Part shown: positions 46,004 through 55,048 of the stretch, piece after piece
How positions within the stretch are numbered: position 1 is the stretch's first letter
Layout: each line of letters opens with the position of its first letter
Origin: Cytobacillus depressus
GTDB lineage: Bacteria; Bacillota; Bacilli; Bacillales; Cytobacillaceae
DNA: 64,000 nucleotides
Direction: 5' to 3'
Assembly: GCF_008923245.1 (NCBI RefSeq)
Contig: NZ_WBOS01000007.1
Location: forward strand, 1 to 64,000
The notes under the pieces: generated by a model
Database searches by the model: none
Told to the model about the DNA's origin: nothing
Seen by the model: the letters and a program-made list of their open reading frames with translations, nothing else
Position numbers and translations under genes: made by a program

Positions 46004-46876
46004 TTATTTATTCTTTACAGGTTTATGTTCCGTTTGATATGAATAGAAGCCTTGGCCGGATTTTTTACCTAATCTGCCTGCCTTAACATACTTGATTAAC
46101 AATGGGCATGGCCGGTATTTTTCTCCAAGTGTTTGATACAAATATTCCATATTTCTTAGTCGAGTGTCTAAACCGACAAGGTCAGCTAGCTCAAGGGGGC
46201 CCATTGGGTGATTTAATCCAAGCTTCATCGCTTTATCAATGTCTTCGGCAGATGCGACTCCTTCCATAAGCATATTCATTGCTTCATTTCCAATTAGACA
46301 GTTCATTCTGCTCGTGACAAAGCCTGGAAACTCATTGACTTCAACCGTTTCTTTGCCAAGTTTTGCTCCGATTTCTTGCGTTTTTTGCACTGTTTCATCT
46401 GAAGTATCAAGTCCTCGAATAATTTCAATCAGCTTCATTTTATGAACCGGATTAAAAAAGTGCATTGCGATACAACGATCGGGTCTATTCGTTTGTGAAG
46501 CGATTTCCGTCGGGCTTAATGTAGATGTATTCGACGCTAAAATGGTATGCTCTTGGCAAAGCCGATCAAGCTGTTTGAAAATATCCATTTTCAAGGCGAT
46601 GTTTTCATAGACAGCTTCGATCACGATATCAGCATGAATCACAGCTTCTTCTAATGAAGTCGTGTATTGAATGTTACTTAATGCTTCATCAACCTTTGCG
46701 GGATCCACATACCCGCGTTCAGCACTTTTTCTCATTTCCGTAGCGATTTGATTTTTCGCAAATAAAAGGCTTTCCTCTTGAATGTCCTGTAAAGTCACTT
46801 GAAAACCACTTAAAGCGGCTGTATAGGCGATTCCCCTTCCCATGGTTCCAGAACCAATTACTGAAAGAAAATTCAT
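46004..46876 (-). CDS. 3-hydroxybutyryl-CoA (3-hydroxyacyl-CoA) dehydrogenase
   Basis: NAD-dependent dehydrogenase of 290 residues. N-terminal Rossmann motif SVIGSGTMGRGIAYTAAL, catalytic His in AMHFFNPVHKMKLIEII, and the Glu and Asn that follow (EVNEFPGFVTSRMN). It performs step three of beta-oxidation. First gene of the block, directly followed by iclR (14 bases); ATG behind GGAGGAGG. Confidence 0.93.
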   Translation of the reverse strand: MNFLSVIGSGTMGRGIAYTAALSGFQVTLQDIQEESLLFAKNQIATEMRKSAERGYVDPAKVDEALSNIQYTTSLEEAVIHADIVIEAVYENIALKMDIFKQLDRLCQEHTILASNTSTLSPTEIASQTNRPDRCIAMHFFNPVHKMKLIEIIRGLDTSDETVQKTQEIGAKLGKETVEVNEFPGFVTSRMNCLIGNEAMNMLMEGVASAEDIDKAMKLGLNHPMGPLELADLVGLDTRLRNMEYLYQTLGEKYRPCPLLIKYVKAGRLGKKSGQGFYSYQTEHKPVKNK

Positions 46877-46921
46877 TAATTATCCTCCTCCATCAAAAAT
46901 TTCCTTATAAACCTATTATCA

Positions 46922-46951
46922 ATCTTATTACCCTCTAAAATCTATGGACAA
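46922..46951 (-). promoter_or_regulatory. Possible promoter of hbd-iclR
   Basis: TTGTCC, 18-base spacer, TAAGAT on the minus strand, about 50 bases before hbd. Weak by itself, but an AAATAC-N4-GTATTT palindrome lies just upstream. Confidence 0.35.
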
Positions 46952-46960
46952 ATTCTACAA

Positions 46961-46976
46961 AAATACTAGGGTATTT
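46961..46976. promoter_or_regulatory. Palindrome upstream of hbd promoter
   Basis: AAATAC-TAGG-GTATTT, perfect six-base arms, centred about 20 bases before the putative -35 box, an activator-like position. Differs from the scoA operator, so the regulator is uncertain. Confidence 0.4.
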
Positions 46977-47125
46977 CACTGAATATTTATATATTTCTAG
47001 CAATTCATACAAATCGATTTATTGTTATTGAATCTATCTGGTTTTATTCAGCCAACGGAATGATAAGGATAGGAATGTAAATACACATCCTTCTTTCCAC
47101 TCAAATATGGAATGATGAAAATACA

Positions 47126-47171
47126 AGGGCATCCTGATTAGTCGATTTTCGGCTAATCGGGATGCCCTTTC
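47126..47171. terminator. Terminator after amine oxidase gene
   Basis: AAGGGCATCC-GATTAG pairs with CTAATC-GGATGCCCTT (bulge or mismatch once), T-rich on the plus side (TTTCTTTTCC), weaker T content on the minus side. It separates the amine block from hbd. The remaining 328-base gap holds no gene. Confidence 0.75.
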
Positions 47172-47204
47172 TTTTCCCCTTGTAAAGCATTCATTTTTTA
47201 ATAG

Positions 47205-48545
47205 TCAACCTTTACTAACAGGAAGTCTCTTGGAAAATGTCAATTCACCAGTTAAAAATTTGTGTACTCTTCTACTTACAGTTAATCCACTTTCTATAGC
47301 TCCGTCAATAAAGCCAGCCCATCCGTTTGCATACGTAGTTCCCGCTAGGAAGACAGCATTTTCAGGTGTATTCCATTCTTGATGATATGAAGTTAACTGA
47401 TTTGGCTTCAACATCGGCCATGTTTCTAGTGAAAATTCATCGTTCACCCAGTCATGGCCTGTGCTCTCAATTACTTCAATGTCCGGAATCCAGTACTGTA
47501 ATGCCTTTTCAACTGCAATTTTGTCACTTGGATCAAGCCAATTGGCGCTTGGCCCAAAGCCAACCACGATGGTATCACCACCTTGATAGCGATCCAAATG
47601 AACAGAGTTTAAAGGATAGTTGCCTGGTGCTAATGCATCAAACGGCTCCAATTTCCCTTTCACTTTTGCCCATACCTTTACTCCTTTTGAAGTTTGTCCT
47701 TCCTTCGAAGATGCCCGTTTTTCAAGAGAAAGAGCTGGTTGAAATTCAATTTTCTGCAATGTTGTAAGTGGAACCGTGACAATTACAGCTTTCCCGATAA
47801 ATGTTGAACCATCTGTTGTCATAACTTGTACTCTATTTTCTGTTTGTTCAATCTTGTTAACAATACTTAAAAATTGTATGTGAGCATCTGCATCCGTAGC
47901 AATTGCTTCTATCAGTGCTTTTGTCCCTTGTTTTAACTTGTATCCAGAAACGCTTGCACTATGGGTATCCCAGTTACCCTGTGAAAATGCCCACCATCGA
48001 AAAATTTGGGTAACAGCGCCTTCTCCAGGTGCTCCGCAAAAATCTGAAGTGACCCAGCCGTGTAAAATATCATATTCCTCTTTTGTAAGGCCAAAATCCT
48101 TCATAAACTTTTCAGCCGTAATGCTATCCATTTCTTTCATTAAAGGAGAATTTAAAGGCTGATAGGGAAGAGGCAAATACTTATTGCTCTCACTCATTAA
48201 TCTTTCAACAGTATTTCGCAATTTCTGCTTAAATTCTTCTGTTGAGGTAGAGTAAGTTTTTCCATCAGAAATCCAATACACTTTTTCAGCTTTCGGTCCC
48301 GAGGTAATTTCCAAACCATAACGAGTGATCTCAGTCCAAACATGCGGTTGATGCCAATGAACATACGTCCCTCCCATTTCAAGGTCTGAACCCAAACGGT
48401 TATCTACCCAAGTTCTCCCACCTATGCGATTTCGTGCTTCTAAAACGAGAACTTTATGACCTAATAATCGTAGCTCTCTTGCTGCGGTTAACCCAGAAAA
48501 TCCTCCTCCAACGACAATAACGTCAAAGTTATGCAATTTCTCCAA
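47205..48545 (-). CDS. Flavin monoamine oxidase, NicA2/Pnao-like
   Basis: FAD-dependent amine oxidase of 446 residues. The FAD site VIVVGGGFSGLTAARE is followed by EARNRIGGRTW, and the C-terminal FAD motif is NGWAGFIDGAIESG. The segment GGTYVHWHQPHVWTEITRYG closely resembles the matching part of bacterial nicotine oxidoreductase and pseudooxynicotine oxidase (VHWLQPHVW), so the substrate may be a secondary or cyclic amine; that is inference. I favour the TTG at 48545, eight bases after AAAGGGG, over the ATG at 48563. No signal peptide. Third gene of the amine block. Confidence 0.85.
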   Translation of the reverse strand: MEKLHNFDVIVVGGGFSGLTAARELRLLGHKVLVLEARNRIGGRTWVDNRLGSDLEMGGTYVHWHQPHVWTEITRYGLEITSGPKAEKVYWISDGKTYSTSTEEFKQKLRNTVERLMSESNKYLPLPYQPLNSPLMKEMDSITAEKFMKDFGLTKEEYDILHGWVTSDFCGAPGEGAVTQIFRWWAFSQGNWDTHSASVSGYKLKQGTKALIEAIATDADAHIQFLSIVNKIEQTENRVQVMTTDGSTFIGKAVIVTVPLTTLQKIEFQPALSLEKRASSKEGQTSKGVKVWAKVKGKLEPFDALAPGNYPLNSVHLDRYQGGDTIVVGFGPSANWLDPSDKIAVEKALQYWIPDIEVIESTGHDWVNDEFSLETWPMLKPNQLTSYHQEWNTPENAVFLAGTTYANGWAGFIDGAIESGLTVSRRVHKFLTGELTFSKRLPVSKG

Positions 48546-48571
48546 AGAACTATCCCCTTTCATAAAATAAA

Positions 48572-48600
48572 CTGCAGCTCCACGTTAATGGAACTGCAAA
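48572..48600 (-). terminator. Imperfect hairpin between permease and amine oxidase genes
   Basis: GCAGTTCCA/TGGAGCTGC (one mismatch) followed by TTTATTTT on the minus strand; a possible partial terminator inside the block. Confidence 0.5.
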
Positions 48601-48610
48601 GATTATATAT

Positions 48611-50044
48611 TTAGATTTCTTCGTTCACAGCTGAAGTAGTTTGATCGTCCGTGTTAACAGGCAAAGCAGCGTTTCTCCTAGTAAACATGAAATAATAATA
48701 TAAGTAGCAAGCAACTACAAAGCCGAATCCCCAATAGAGCGATGTACGCTGTGTCGGATCAAAGGCTGTAAAAGCAAAGATGAATAGACACATAACAATA
48801 CATAAGATCGGAATAAATGGGTAGAGGCGGACTTTAAATTTCAAATCCTCTACTTTTCCCCCATTTTTAATGTATTGCCTACGGAAACCGATTTGGGCCA
48901 TCGCAATGGCCATCCACGTTAGTGTTCCGCCAATTCCACTAATGGAAAGTAAAACAACGAATAGCGTATCCTCTGCAACAAAACTTGTCAACAGGGAGAG
49001 TAGTGCAAAGGCCAATGTGACTAATAATGCATTTGATGGAACTGCGCGCTTATTTAATTTTCCGAAGACCTTTGGAGCCATTCCGCTCTGGGATAGAGAG
49101 TAAAGAATACGCGTACAGGCAAATAATCCAGTGTTTCCAACTGATAAAATGGCAGTCAAAATAACAAAGTTCATAATATCAGCGGCGTACGGAATACCAA
49201 CCATATCAAATACGGTAACAAATGGACTTTCAAGCACTCCTGCCTCTTTCCATGGGACGAGGGCTGACAAGACAAACATCGCCAAAACATAAAATATGAG
49301 AATCCGAAAGACAATATTGCGAATCGCTTTCGGGATGTTTTTCTCTGGTTCTTCCGTCTCTCCTGCTGCTACCCCCATGATTTCTGAACCTTGAAAGGCA
49401 TAGATGACAGTCATCATCGAGATAAACACACCGATCATTCCAGCTGGAAGTATTCCATCTCCAAGGAAGTTCGAGAAATATGGTGCGGGTTGAGCTTCCA
49501 TATTAATGAAGCCAAACATTGCTCCTAAGCCGATAATGATAAAAAGAATAACTGCAAGAACCTTAATTCCGGCAAACCAATATTCAGTTTCAGCAAAGCT
49601 TCTTGTTGTTAGTGAATTAATGGAGAACAGTAAAATGATAAAGATTGTACACCAAATCCAGACGGGAACATCAGGGAACCATCTCTTCATTAATAAGCCT
49701 GCAGCAACAAACTCGAGTCCTACATATAAAGCCCAGCTTAGCCAATAAATCCAGCCAACGACAAATCCAGTCGCAGGACCGATATACTTTGTCGCATGAG
49801 CTTGGAAGGACCCGGAAACTGGCATAAAGACTGACAATTCCCCTAAGCAAACCATCGCTAAATACATGAGAAGCCCGCCTATTAAATAGGCAAATATCGC
49901 TCCGGCAGGGCCTGCCTCGCCAATTGCATACCCAGAACCTAAAAATAATCCTGTTCCTATGATGCCGCCTAATGACATCATGAATAAATGTCTGCTCTTC
50001 ATTGAGCGTTTTAACCCGGGCTGATTCTCTTGGGTAACTGCCAT
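48611..50044 (-). CDS. APC-family amino acid/amine permease (AAT/MmuP-like)
   Basis: Membrane permease of 477 residues with twelve helices. The APC signature opens the protein (SRHLFMMSLGGIIGTGLFLG, GEAGPAGAIFAYLIGG) and the AAT-type FQGSEIMGVAAGETEEPEK follows. The closest type I can recall is the S-methylmethionine permease MmuP, itself a carrier of an onium compound. Its place between a quaternary-amine-type Rieske oxygenase and an amine oxidase suggests it imports their substrate. A cre-like site lies 43 bases upstream. Confidence 0.88.
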   Translation of the reverse strand: MAVTQENQPGLKRSMKSRHLFMMSLGGIIGTGLFLGSGYAIGEAGPAGAIFAYLIGGLLMYLAMVCLGELSVFMPVSGSFQAHATKYIGPATGFVVGWIYWLSWALYVGLEFVAAGLLMKRWFPDVPVWIWCTIFIILLFSINSLTTRSFAETEYWFAGIKVLAVILFIIIGLGAMFGFINMEAQPAPYFSNFLGDGILPAGMIGVFISMMTVIYAFQGSEIMGVAAGETEEPEKNIPKAIRNIVFRILIFYVLAMFVLSALVPWKEAGVLESPFVTVFDMVGIPYAADIMNFVILTAILSVGNTGLFACTRILYSLSQSGMAPKVFGKLNKRAVPSNALLVTLAFALLSLLTSFVAEDTLFVVLLSISGIGGTLTWMAIAMAQIGFRRQYIKNGGKVEDLKFKVRLYPFIPILCIVMCLFIFAFTAFDPTQRTSLYWGFGFVVACYLYYYFMFTRRNAALPVNTDDQTTSAVNEEI

Positions 50045-50087
50045 TTTTTATACACCTATCTTCCATTTAAGAATAGTAATCATTTTC

Positions 50088-50101
50088 AGGAAGCGCTTAC
50101 A
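50088..50101. promoter_or_regulatory. cre-like CcpA operator
   Basis: AGGAAGCGCTTACA; the other strand TGTAAGCGCTTCCT fits the cre pattern TG-N-AA-N-CG-N-T with a central AAGCGCTT, missing only the last A. It lies between the Rieske and permease genes. Confidence 0.6.
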
Positions 50102-50135
50102 CAAAGGTGATTTTTAGACAAATAATTTTAGTCTC

Positions 50136-51233
50136 TTAAAATGCAGTCGATTGTTTATCCGTTTTTAAAGGCAGTTCACCTTCTAAATTTTTTTGTAGAA
50201 GTAGATGAAATTGGTGTACACAGTTTTCTGTCAGTGAAAATCTGCCTTGCGTAAAGACACCCGTTTCTAACCCTTTTTGAACGACCTCACAAATATCGAG
50301 ATCCTCTTTTCTTACTAGCGCGTCAATAGCCATGAGTTCTTCTTCTTCCTTCGTAATTTCATCTGTTTTAAAGAATGTCGTATATACATACTTAGTTGTT
50401 TTATGATCGATTGGAATAGATTGGTGGATGGATAGATTAGCAGGACCCGGATCAAAGGAAAACCAAGTATTTGGATAAAGCCAGTAATATCTTCCGCCTT
50501 GTCCGAGGCCAAAATCCCCAGTCAGCCCTTTTAGTGGTGTGCCTTGATAGGAATAATTATCATACATTGCAACTTCGTATTGATTCATATCCAATTTAGA
50601 AACGAGTGCTTTATGAACGATCGAGCAATGATCACATTCTAAGTAATTATCGATGCCGATTTTCCAGTTTGATTTGCAGATCGTCTCCTTTACGCGGACT
50701 CTTTTAAAGCTAGCAAGATCATACTTCTTAACATGTTGAAAAAGATCTGGAAATTGTGAGGACATAGAAGGTGCATTTGGATCTAAATTAATAAAGATAA
50801 AGGATTCTAATACTTCTAATCTAATTGTTTTCAAACAATAATCTTCATGATTAAAGTTTTCAACACCATTCATATTCGGAGCTCTATGAAGCGAGCCGTC
50901 TAGGCGGAAAGTCCATGCGTGATAAGGACAAGTGAAAACTGGCTTATTTCCTTCTCCTTCTGCTAGTTTTGCAGCCCGGTGTGTGCAAACATTATAAAAA
51001 GCGCGCAATTCTCCATCTTGGCCATATGATATGATAATCGGCCGATCGGCTACTTCCATCGTGATATAATCACCTGGTTTAGTAAATTGGCTCGTATGAC
51101 CTGCATATTGCCACGTCTTGCTGAAGATTACTCTTTTCTCAACGTCTAAAACTTCCGGCTTTGTATAGAGCCAGGATGGCAATGTATATGCTTCGCTCAG
51201 CTTTTCACTCACCCTTTGTTCTACCTTTTTCAC
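50136..51233 (-). CDS. Rieske non-haem iron oxygenase, quaternary-amine type
   Basis: Oxygenase alpha subunit of 365 residues. The Rieske [2Fe-2S] ligands are C83, H85, C102 and H105 (NVCTHRAAKL, TCPYHAW). The mononuclear iron site is in DNYLECDHCSIVHKAL, with H202 and H207 and Glu199 at the bridging position that is Asp in most ring-hydroxylating enzymes. Choline and carnitine monooxygenase-type members use Glu there, so a quaternary or methylated amine is likely. The GTG at 51233 was chosen for its perfect AAGGAGGT; a 42-codon upstream extension was discarded. No reductase gene is adjacent. Confidence 0.88.
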   Translation of the reverse strand: MKKVEQRVSEKLSEAYTLPSWLYTKPEVLDVEKRVIFSKTWQYAGHTSQFTKPGDYITMEVADRPIIISYGQDGELRAFYNVCTHRAAKLAEGEGNKPVFTCPYHAWTFRLDGSLHRAPNMNGVENFNHEDYCLKTIRLEVLESFIFINLDPNAPSMSSQFPDLFQHVKKYDLASFKRVRVKETICKSNWKIGIDNYLECDHCSIVHKALVSKLDMNQYEVAMYDNYSYQGTPLKGLTGDFGLGQGGRYYWLYPNTWFSFDPGPANLSIHQSIPIDHKTTKYVYTTFFKTDEITKEEEELMAIDALVRKEDLDICEVVQKGLETGVFTQGRFSLTENCVHQFHLLLQKNLEGELPLKTDKQSTAF

Positions 51234-51392
51234 TTTAAAAACCTCCTTAATATTGATAGAAATTATGACATAAAGTGCTAGAGATAATGAATTAATTGTA
51301 AATAATAAGTCTTCTAAATAATATGTATACTTTAAACAAAAATTTGGGCTATTCGTCATGTTATATTGGATTTTTTTCTAAATAGGGGGGTA

Positions 51393-51433
51393 AAAAAACT
51401 GTATATCCAAATAGACGGATCATACAGTTTTTT
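51393..51433. terminator. Terminator of tcyABC operon
   Basis: AAAAAACTGTAT pairs with ATACAGTTTTTT; bidirectional sequence, between tcyC and the Rieske gene's upstream region. Confidence 0.9.
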
Positions 51434-51463
51434 CACTTGTATTCAATTAGAGTATTTTTTTAC

Positions 51464-52207
51464 TTACGAAATAAGTTTATTTAAAAATTGCAATGTTCGT
51501 TCATTCTTCGTTTGTTCAAAAATTTGTTGAGGAGTCCCTTCCTCGACAATGATCCCTTTATCAATGAAAATGACCTTATCCGCTGCCTCACGGGCAAAGT
51601 TCATTTCATGGGTGACGACCACCATCGTCATTCCTTCATTGGCGAGTTCCTTCATTACCTTCAAAACTTCTCCAACTAATTCCGGGTCTAATGCGGATGT
51701 TGGCTCATCGAAAAGCAGAACTTTTGGTTCCATCGCCATCGCTCGAGCAATCCCTACGCGTTGCTGCTGACCGCCGGATAACTGGAATGGATAATGGTTA
51801 GCCCGCTCCTTTAACCCAACTTTTTCAAGTAAGTGCAGGGCTTTTGTCCGTGCTTCCTCCTTACTTTGTTTTCGAATAATGACGAGACCTTCCATTACAT
51901 TTTCTACGGCCGTCATATGAGGAAACAAATTATACCCTTGAAACACCATTCCAGTTTGTTGTCGGAATTTGATGACCGTGTCTTTTGGGATTCGCTTATG
52001 ATCCTGAAACTCTAAAGAGAAATCACCAAGCTGGATCTTCCCTTTAGTCGGTTCTTCTAGTAAATTCAAACAGCGTAATAAAGTGGTTTTTCCTGATCCC
52101 GACGGCCCGATAATACAAACGGTATTCCCTTCTGCGATTTTTAGGTCAATTCCTTTTAATACTTCTGTTTTGCCAAATTGCTTATGCAGATTCGCTATCT
52201 CAATCAC
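51464..52207 (-). CDS. tcyC: Cystine ABC transporter ATP-binding protein
   Basis: Polar amino acid ABC ATPase of 247 residues: Walker [14 protein letters not shown]-loop [11 protein letters not shown], signature [14 protein letters not shown], Walker [13 protein letters not shown] and [16 protein letters not shown]. The length and sequence fit TcyC/YckI. Start is GTG behind AAGGGGGGATTC. Last gene of the operon; assignment to cystine comes from TcyA. Confidence 0.9.
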   Translation of the reverse strand: MIEIANLHKQFGKTEVLKGIDLKIAEGNTVCIIGPSGSGKTTLLRCLNLLEEPTKGKIQLGDFSLEFQDHKRIPKDTVIKFRQQTGMVFQGYNLFPHMTAVENVMEGLVIIRKQSKEEARTKALHLLEKVGLKERANHYPFQLSGGQQQRVGIARAMAMEPKVLLFDEPTSALDPELVGEVLKVMKELANEGMTMVVVTHEMNFAREAADKVIFIDKGIIVEEGTPQQIFEQTKNERTLQFLNKLIS

Positions 52208-52219
52208 AAGAATCCCCCC

Positions 52220-52903
52220 TTAGCTAGCTACATAACGATCTAGTCGTTTTTCCATTCTTCCTTGTGCATAAGAAAGAACGGTACTGAACATTAAATAAAT
52301 GAAGGCTGCTTCACAATAGAGAACCAATGGCTCATAGGTTGTTGCTGTGATTTGCTGAGCCACTCTGAACATTTCAGTCACCGTAATGGTAGCCGCTAAT
52401 GATGTGTCCTTTACTAAGCTAATAAAACTATTAGACAGTGGCGGAATCGAGACCCTTGTTGCTTGCGGAAGAACAATTCTCCTTAAAGCCTGGCGATAGC
52501 TCATCCCGATTGAGTAAGCTGCCTCCCATTGTCCTTTTGGTATAGAAAGGATAGCTGCTCTGATCACCTCCGAATTATAAGCACCAACACTAATCGTAAA
52601 ACCGATAATAGCCGATGGCAGCGGACCGATCGTTATCCCGATGCTTGGGAGCCCATAAAAAATAATAAACAGTTGAACAAGCAACGGTGTTCCCCTAATT
52701 ATCCATACATAAAATCTAGCAACGGCATCAAGAACTTTAATTCCCGAAATTCGTGCCATTGCTGTGAGCAAAGCAAGAATGAGACCTAAAACGAAAGAAA
52801 TCAGGGTCAATGGTACGGTAAATGCAACCCCAGCCTTTAACATCGGTAAAAAGGAGCTTAGGATAATATCAATGATTCGTTGCAATCTTTCATCAGCAAT
52901 CAT
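52220..52903 (-). CDS. tcyB: Cystine ABC transporter permease
   Basis: Permease of 227 residues with about five helices and the amino-acid-transporter signature EAAYSIGMSYRQALRRIVLPQ, quoted here as EAAYSIGMSYRQALRRIV. It pairs as a homodimer with the TcyC ATPase. The ATG follows AAGGAGAAGTAGA, 11 bases after tcyA. Confidence 0.9.
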   Translation of the reverse strand: MIADERLQRIIDIILSSFLPMLKAGVAFTVPLTLISFVLGLILALLTAMARISGIKVLDAVARFYVWIIRGTPLLVQLFIIFYGLPSIGITIGPLPSAIIGFTISVGAYNSEVIRAAILSIPKGQWEAAYSIGMSYRQALRRIVLPQATRVSIPPLSNSFISLVKDTSLAATITVTEMFRVAQQITATTYEPLVLYCEAAFIYLMFSTVLSYAQGRMEKRLDRYVAS

Positions 52904-52914
52904 TCTACTTCTCC

Positions 52915-53736
52915 TTATTTAGAAACATCTTTTTGGAAATATTTTTCGGAAATGCTCAAATATTTCCCATCTTCCATCATGTCGGAAAGTGCTTTATCCA
53001 CTGCTTTTACAAGCTCTTCATTCCCTTTTCTGAACATAATTCCCATTACTGCAGGCTCTTCAAGCTCTGCTACCACTTTGACCGGTGCATCAGGTTTCTC
53101 CTTTTTATAATCAAGGAAAGACAATCCATCGTTTACAACAGCATCGACCCGCTTGGACGTTAATAAATCGATTCCTTGGTTAAATCCTTCAACTCCAACG
53201 ATTTCCGCACCATGAGATTCTGCAATATCTCGATAATTACTTGTTAATGACTGAGCAGATTTTTTTCCTTTTAAATCTTCAAATGTTTTAATCGTGTCAT
53301 TGTCTTCGTGGACAATTAAGTATGGTTTGGATACGATATATGATTGTGAGAAATCGTATTTTTCCTGACGGTCTGGACGAATGCCTACTTGGTTCGCGAT
53401 CATATCGAATCGCTTTGAATCAAGTCCGGCAAATATTCCGTCCCATGGCGTTTCGATAAAATCTGCTTTCACTCCAAGTCTGCTTGCGATTTCCTCTGCA
53501 ATTTCGATATCAAAGCCTGTCAATTTTCCTGACGCATCATGGAAGCTAAATGGTGCATATGTGCCCTCTGTCCCAATCTTAATAACGCCATCTTTTTTAA
53601 TTTGCTCGAGCAGATTGGTCGATTCCTTTCCTTGATTTTTTGTCTGCTCTGCTGTTTGATTATCTGCCTTTCCGCAGGCAGCAAGCAGAAGTGCTGCGAA
53701 TAGCGTGAAAACGAATAATTTAAAACCCTTTTTCAT
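52915..53736 (-). CDS. tcyA: Cystine-binding lipoprotein
   Basis: Solute-binding lipoprotein of 273 residues; lipobox LLLAAC with the acylated cysteine at 21. The binding domain follows TcyA of Bacillus subtilis: IGTEGTYAPFSFHD, GLDSKRFDMIANQVG and SAQSLTSNYRDIAESHGAE. It would capture cystine at the outer membrane face. Gene order with a PLP lyase upstream supports import and cleavage of a sulfur amino acid. Confidence 0.9.
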   Translation of the reverse strand: MKKGFKLFVFTLFAALLLAACGKADNQTAEQTKNQGKESTNLLEQIKKDGVIKIGTEGTYAPFSFHDASGKLTGFDIEIAEEIASRLGVKADFIETPWDGIFAGLDSKRFDMIANQVGIRPDRQEKYDFSQSYIVSKPYLIVHEDNDTIKTFEDLKGKKSAQSLTSNYRDIAESHGAEIVGVEGFNQGIDLLTSKRVDAVVNDGLSFLDYKKEKPDAPVKVVAELEEPAVMGIMFRKGNEELVKAVDKALSDMMEDGKYLSISEKYFQKDVSK

Positions 53737-53878
53737 ATTGATAATTCCCCCTTTATTTTAGTGAAGAAAATAGCGGTATGAATCTACCAGAATATAACTT
53801 TATTTACTATTTTGTCTATTATACTTTACAGCGTTAAATTAAACTATTGAAATATTCATTTTCATTATTAATTTGGTA

Positions 53879-55048
53879 TTATTCCGACTTTTGATCTAAT
53901 GCCATTTCAAGGTCCTGCCAAATATCTTCAACATCTTCAATCCCAACAGAAAAACGAACGAGACCATCAGAAAGACCAGCTTTTTCTCTTTCCTCTTTCG
54001 GCATGATGGCATGTGTCATTGATGCCGGATGTTGAATTAGGGTACCAACATCACCAAGAGAAACAGCTAATGTGCATAGCTTTACGGAATTCATCAATTT
54101 GACACCCTGCTCATAGCCCCCTTTTAAAACGAAGGAAATCATCGCCCCTGGACCCTTCATTTGTTTCCCCATAATACTTCGGTCTTGGAAACTTGCAAGT
54201 CCAGGAAAATAAACTCGGTCAATCGCTTTATGTTTCTCCAAGCGTTCAGCCAAAATTTGCGCATTTTCTTGGGAGCGATCCATCCGAACATGCAATGTAC
54301 GTATTCCTTGGCAGAGAAGCCAAGCATCCATTGGGGCTAATGTTGCTCCCATTGTTTTTTGCACTTCTTTCCTCATTGGGTTAATAATTTCTTTACTGGC
54401 AACGACAAGCCCGCCGATAAGATAACCGTGACCTGATAAATATTTTGTTGCGCTATGGACGACGATATCAATGCCACATAAAATTGGATTTTGCAAATAT
54501 GGCGATAAAAATGTATTATCTACGATTGTTAACGCTCCCTTTTGCTTGGCAACATCTGCAACACTTTTCATATCGACTAATGAAAGTTTCGGATTCGATG
54601 GAGTTTCAAAGTAAATCACCTTCGTTTTAGCTGTCATAAATGGTTCAAGCTCTTCACCTGTTTTAAATGGAACAAATGAAACATCTATGCCAAATTTCTT
54701 GACGGTTGTACTTAGGAAAGCATGTGTCGCTCCATATAAATCTGTATGCGCAATTACATGATCACCAGCTTGCAATATGCCAAGAAGGCATCCAGTTATC
54801 GCTGCCATACCCGAAGAAAAAGCAAGACAAGCTTCCCCAAACTCTAATTCTGCTACTTTTTCTTCTAATTCGCGAACATTTGGATTGCCAAGGCGGGAAT
54901 ACATAAAACCTTCGTCCTCTCCCGCAAACCGTTTTGCGCCTATTTCCGCATTGTCAAAAACAAATGTGGATGTCATATATACAGGGGAAATATGAGAGCC
55001 ATGACCTGGATCTTTTTTAACATTTACTAGTTTTGATGAATAGTTCAT
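53879..55048 (-). CDS. Cystathionine/methionine gamma-lyase family PLP enzyme
   Basis: PLP enzyme of 389 residues in the Cys/Met metabolism family. The PLP lysine is in VVHSATKYLSGHGYLIGG. Two positions differ from the norm: the residue after HG is Tyr where relatives have Asp (GHGD or GHND), and the loop near the active site reads LYGATHAF where methionine gamma-lyases have YGCT and synthases YGGT. It directly precedes tcyABC, so it probably breaks down imported cystine or a related thiol amino acid; cystathionine beta-lyase (MetC) activity is also possible and would fill the gap in the methionine operon. Confidence 0.8.
   Translation of the reverse strand: MNYSSKLVNVKKDPGHGSHISPVYMTSTFVFDNAEIGAKRFAGEDEGFMYSRLGNPNVRELEEKVAELEFGEACLAFSSGMAAITGCLLGILQAGDHVIAHTDLYGATHAFLSTTVKKFGIDVSFVPFKTGEELEPFMTAKTKVIYFETPSNPKLSLVDMKSVADVAKQKGALTIVDNTFLSPYLQNPILCGIDIVVHSATKYLSGHGYLIGGLVVASKEIINPMRKEVQKTMGATLAPMDAWLLCQGIRTLHVRMDRSQENAQILAERLEKHKAIDRVYFPGLASFQDRSIMGKQMKGPGAMISFVLKGGYEQGVKLMNSVKLCTLAVSLGDVGTLIQHPASMTHAIMPKEEREKAGLSDGLVRFSVGIEDVEDIWQDLEMALDQKSE

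Noticed and set aside
51234..51359. 42-codon N-terminal extension of the Rieske oxygenase
   Set aside because: The extension is AT-rich leader sequence; a perfect AAGGAGGT directly precedes the GTG at 51233, and the family starts there.
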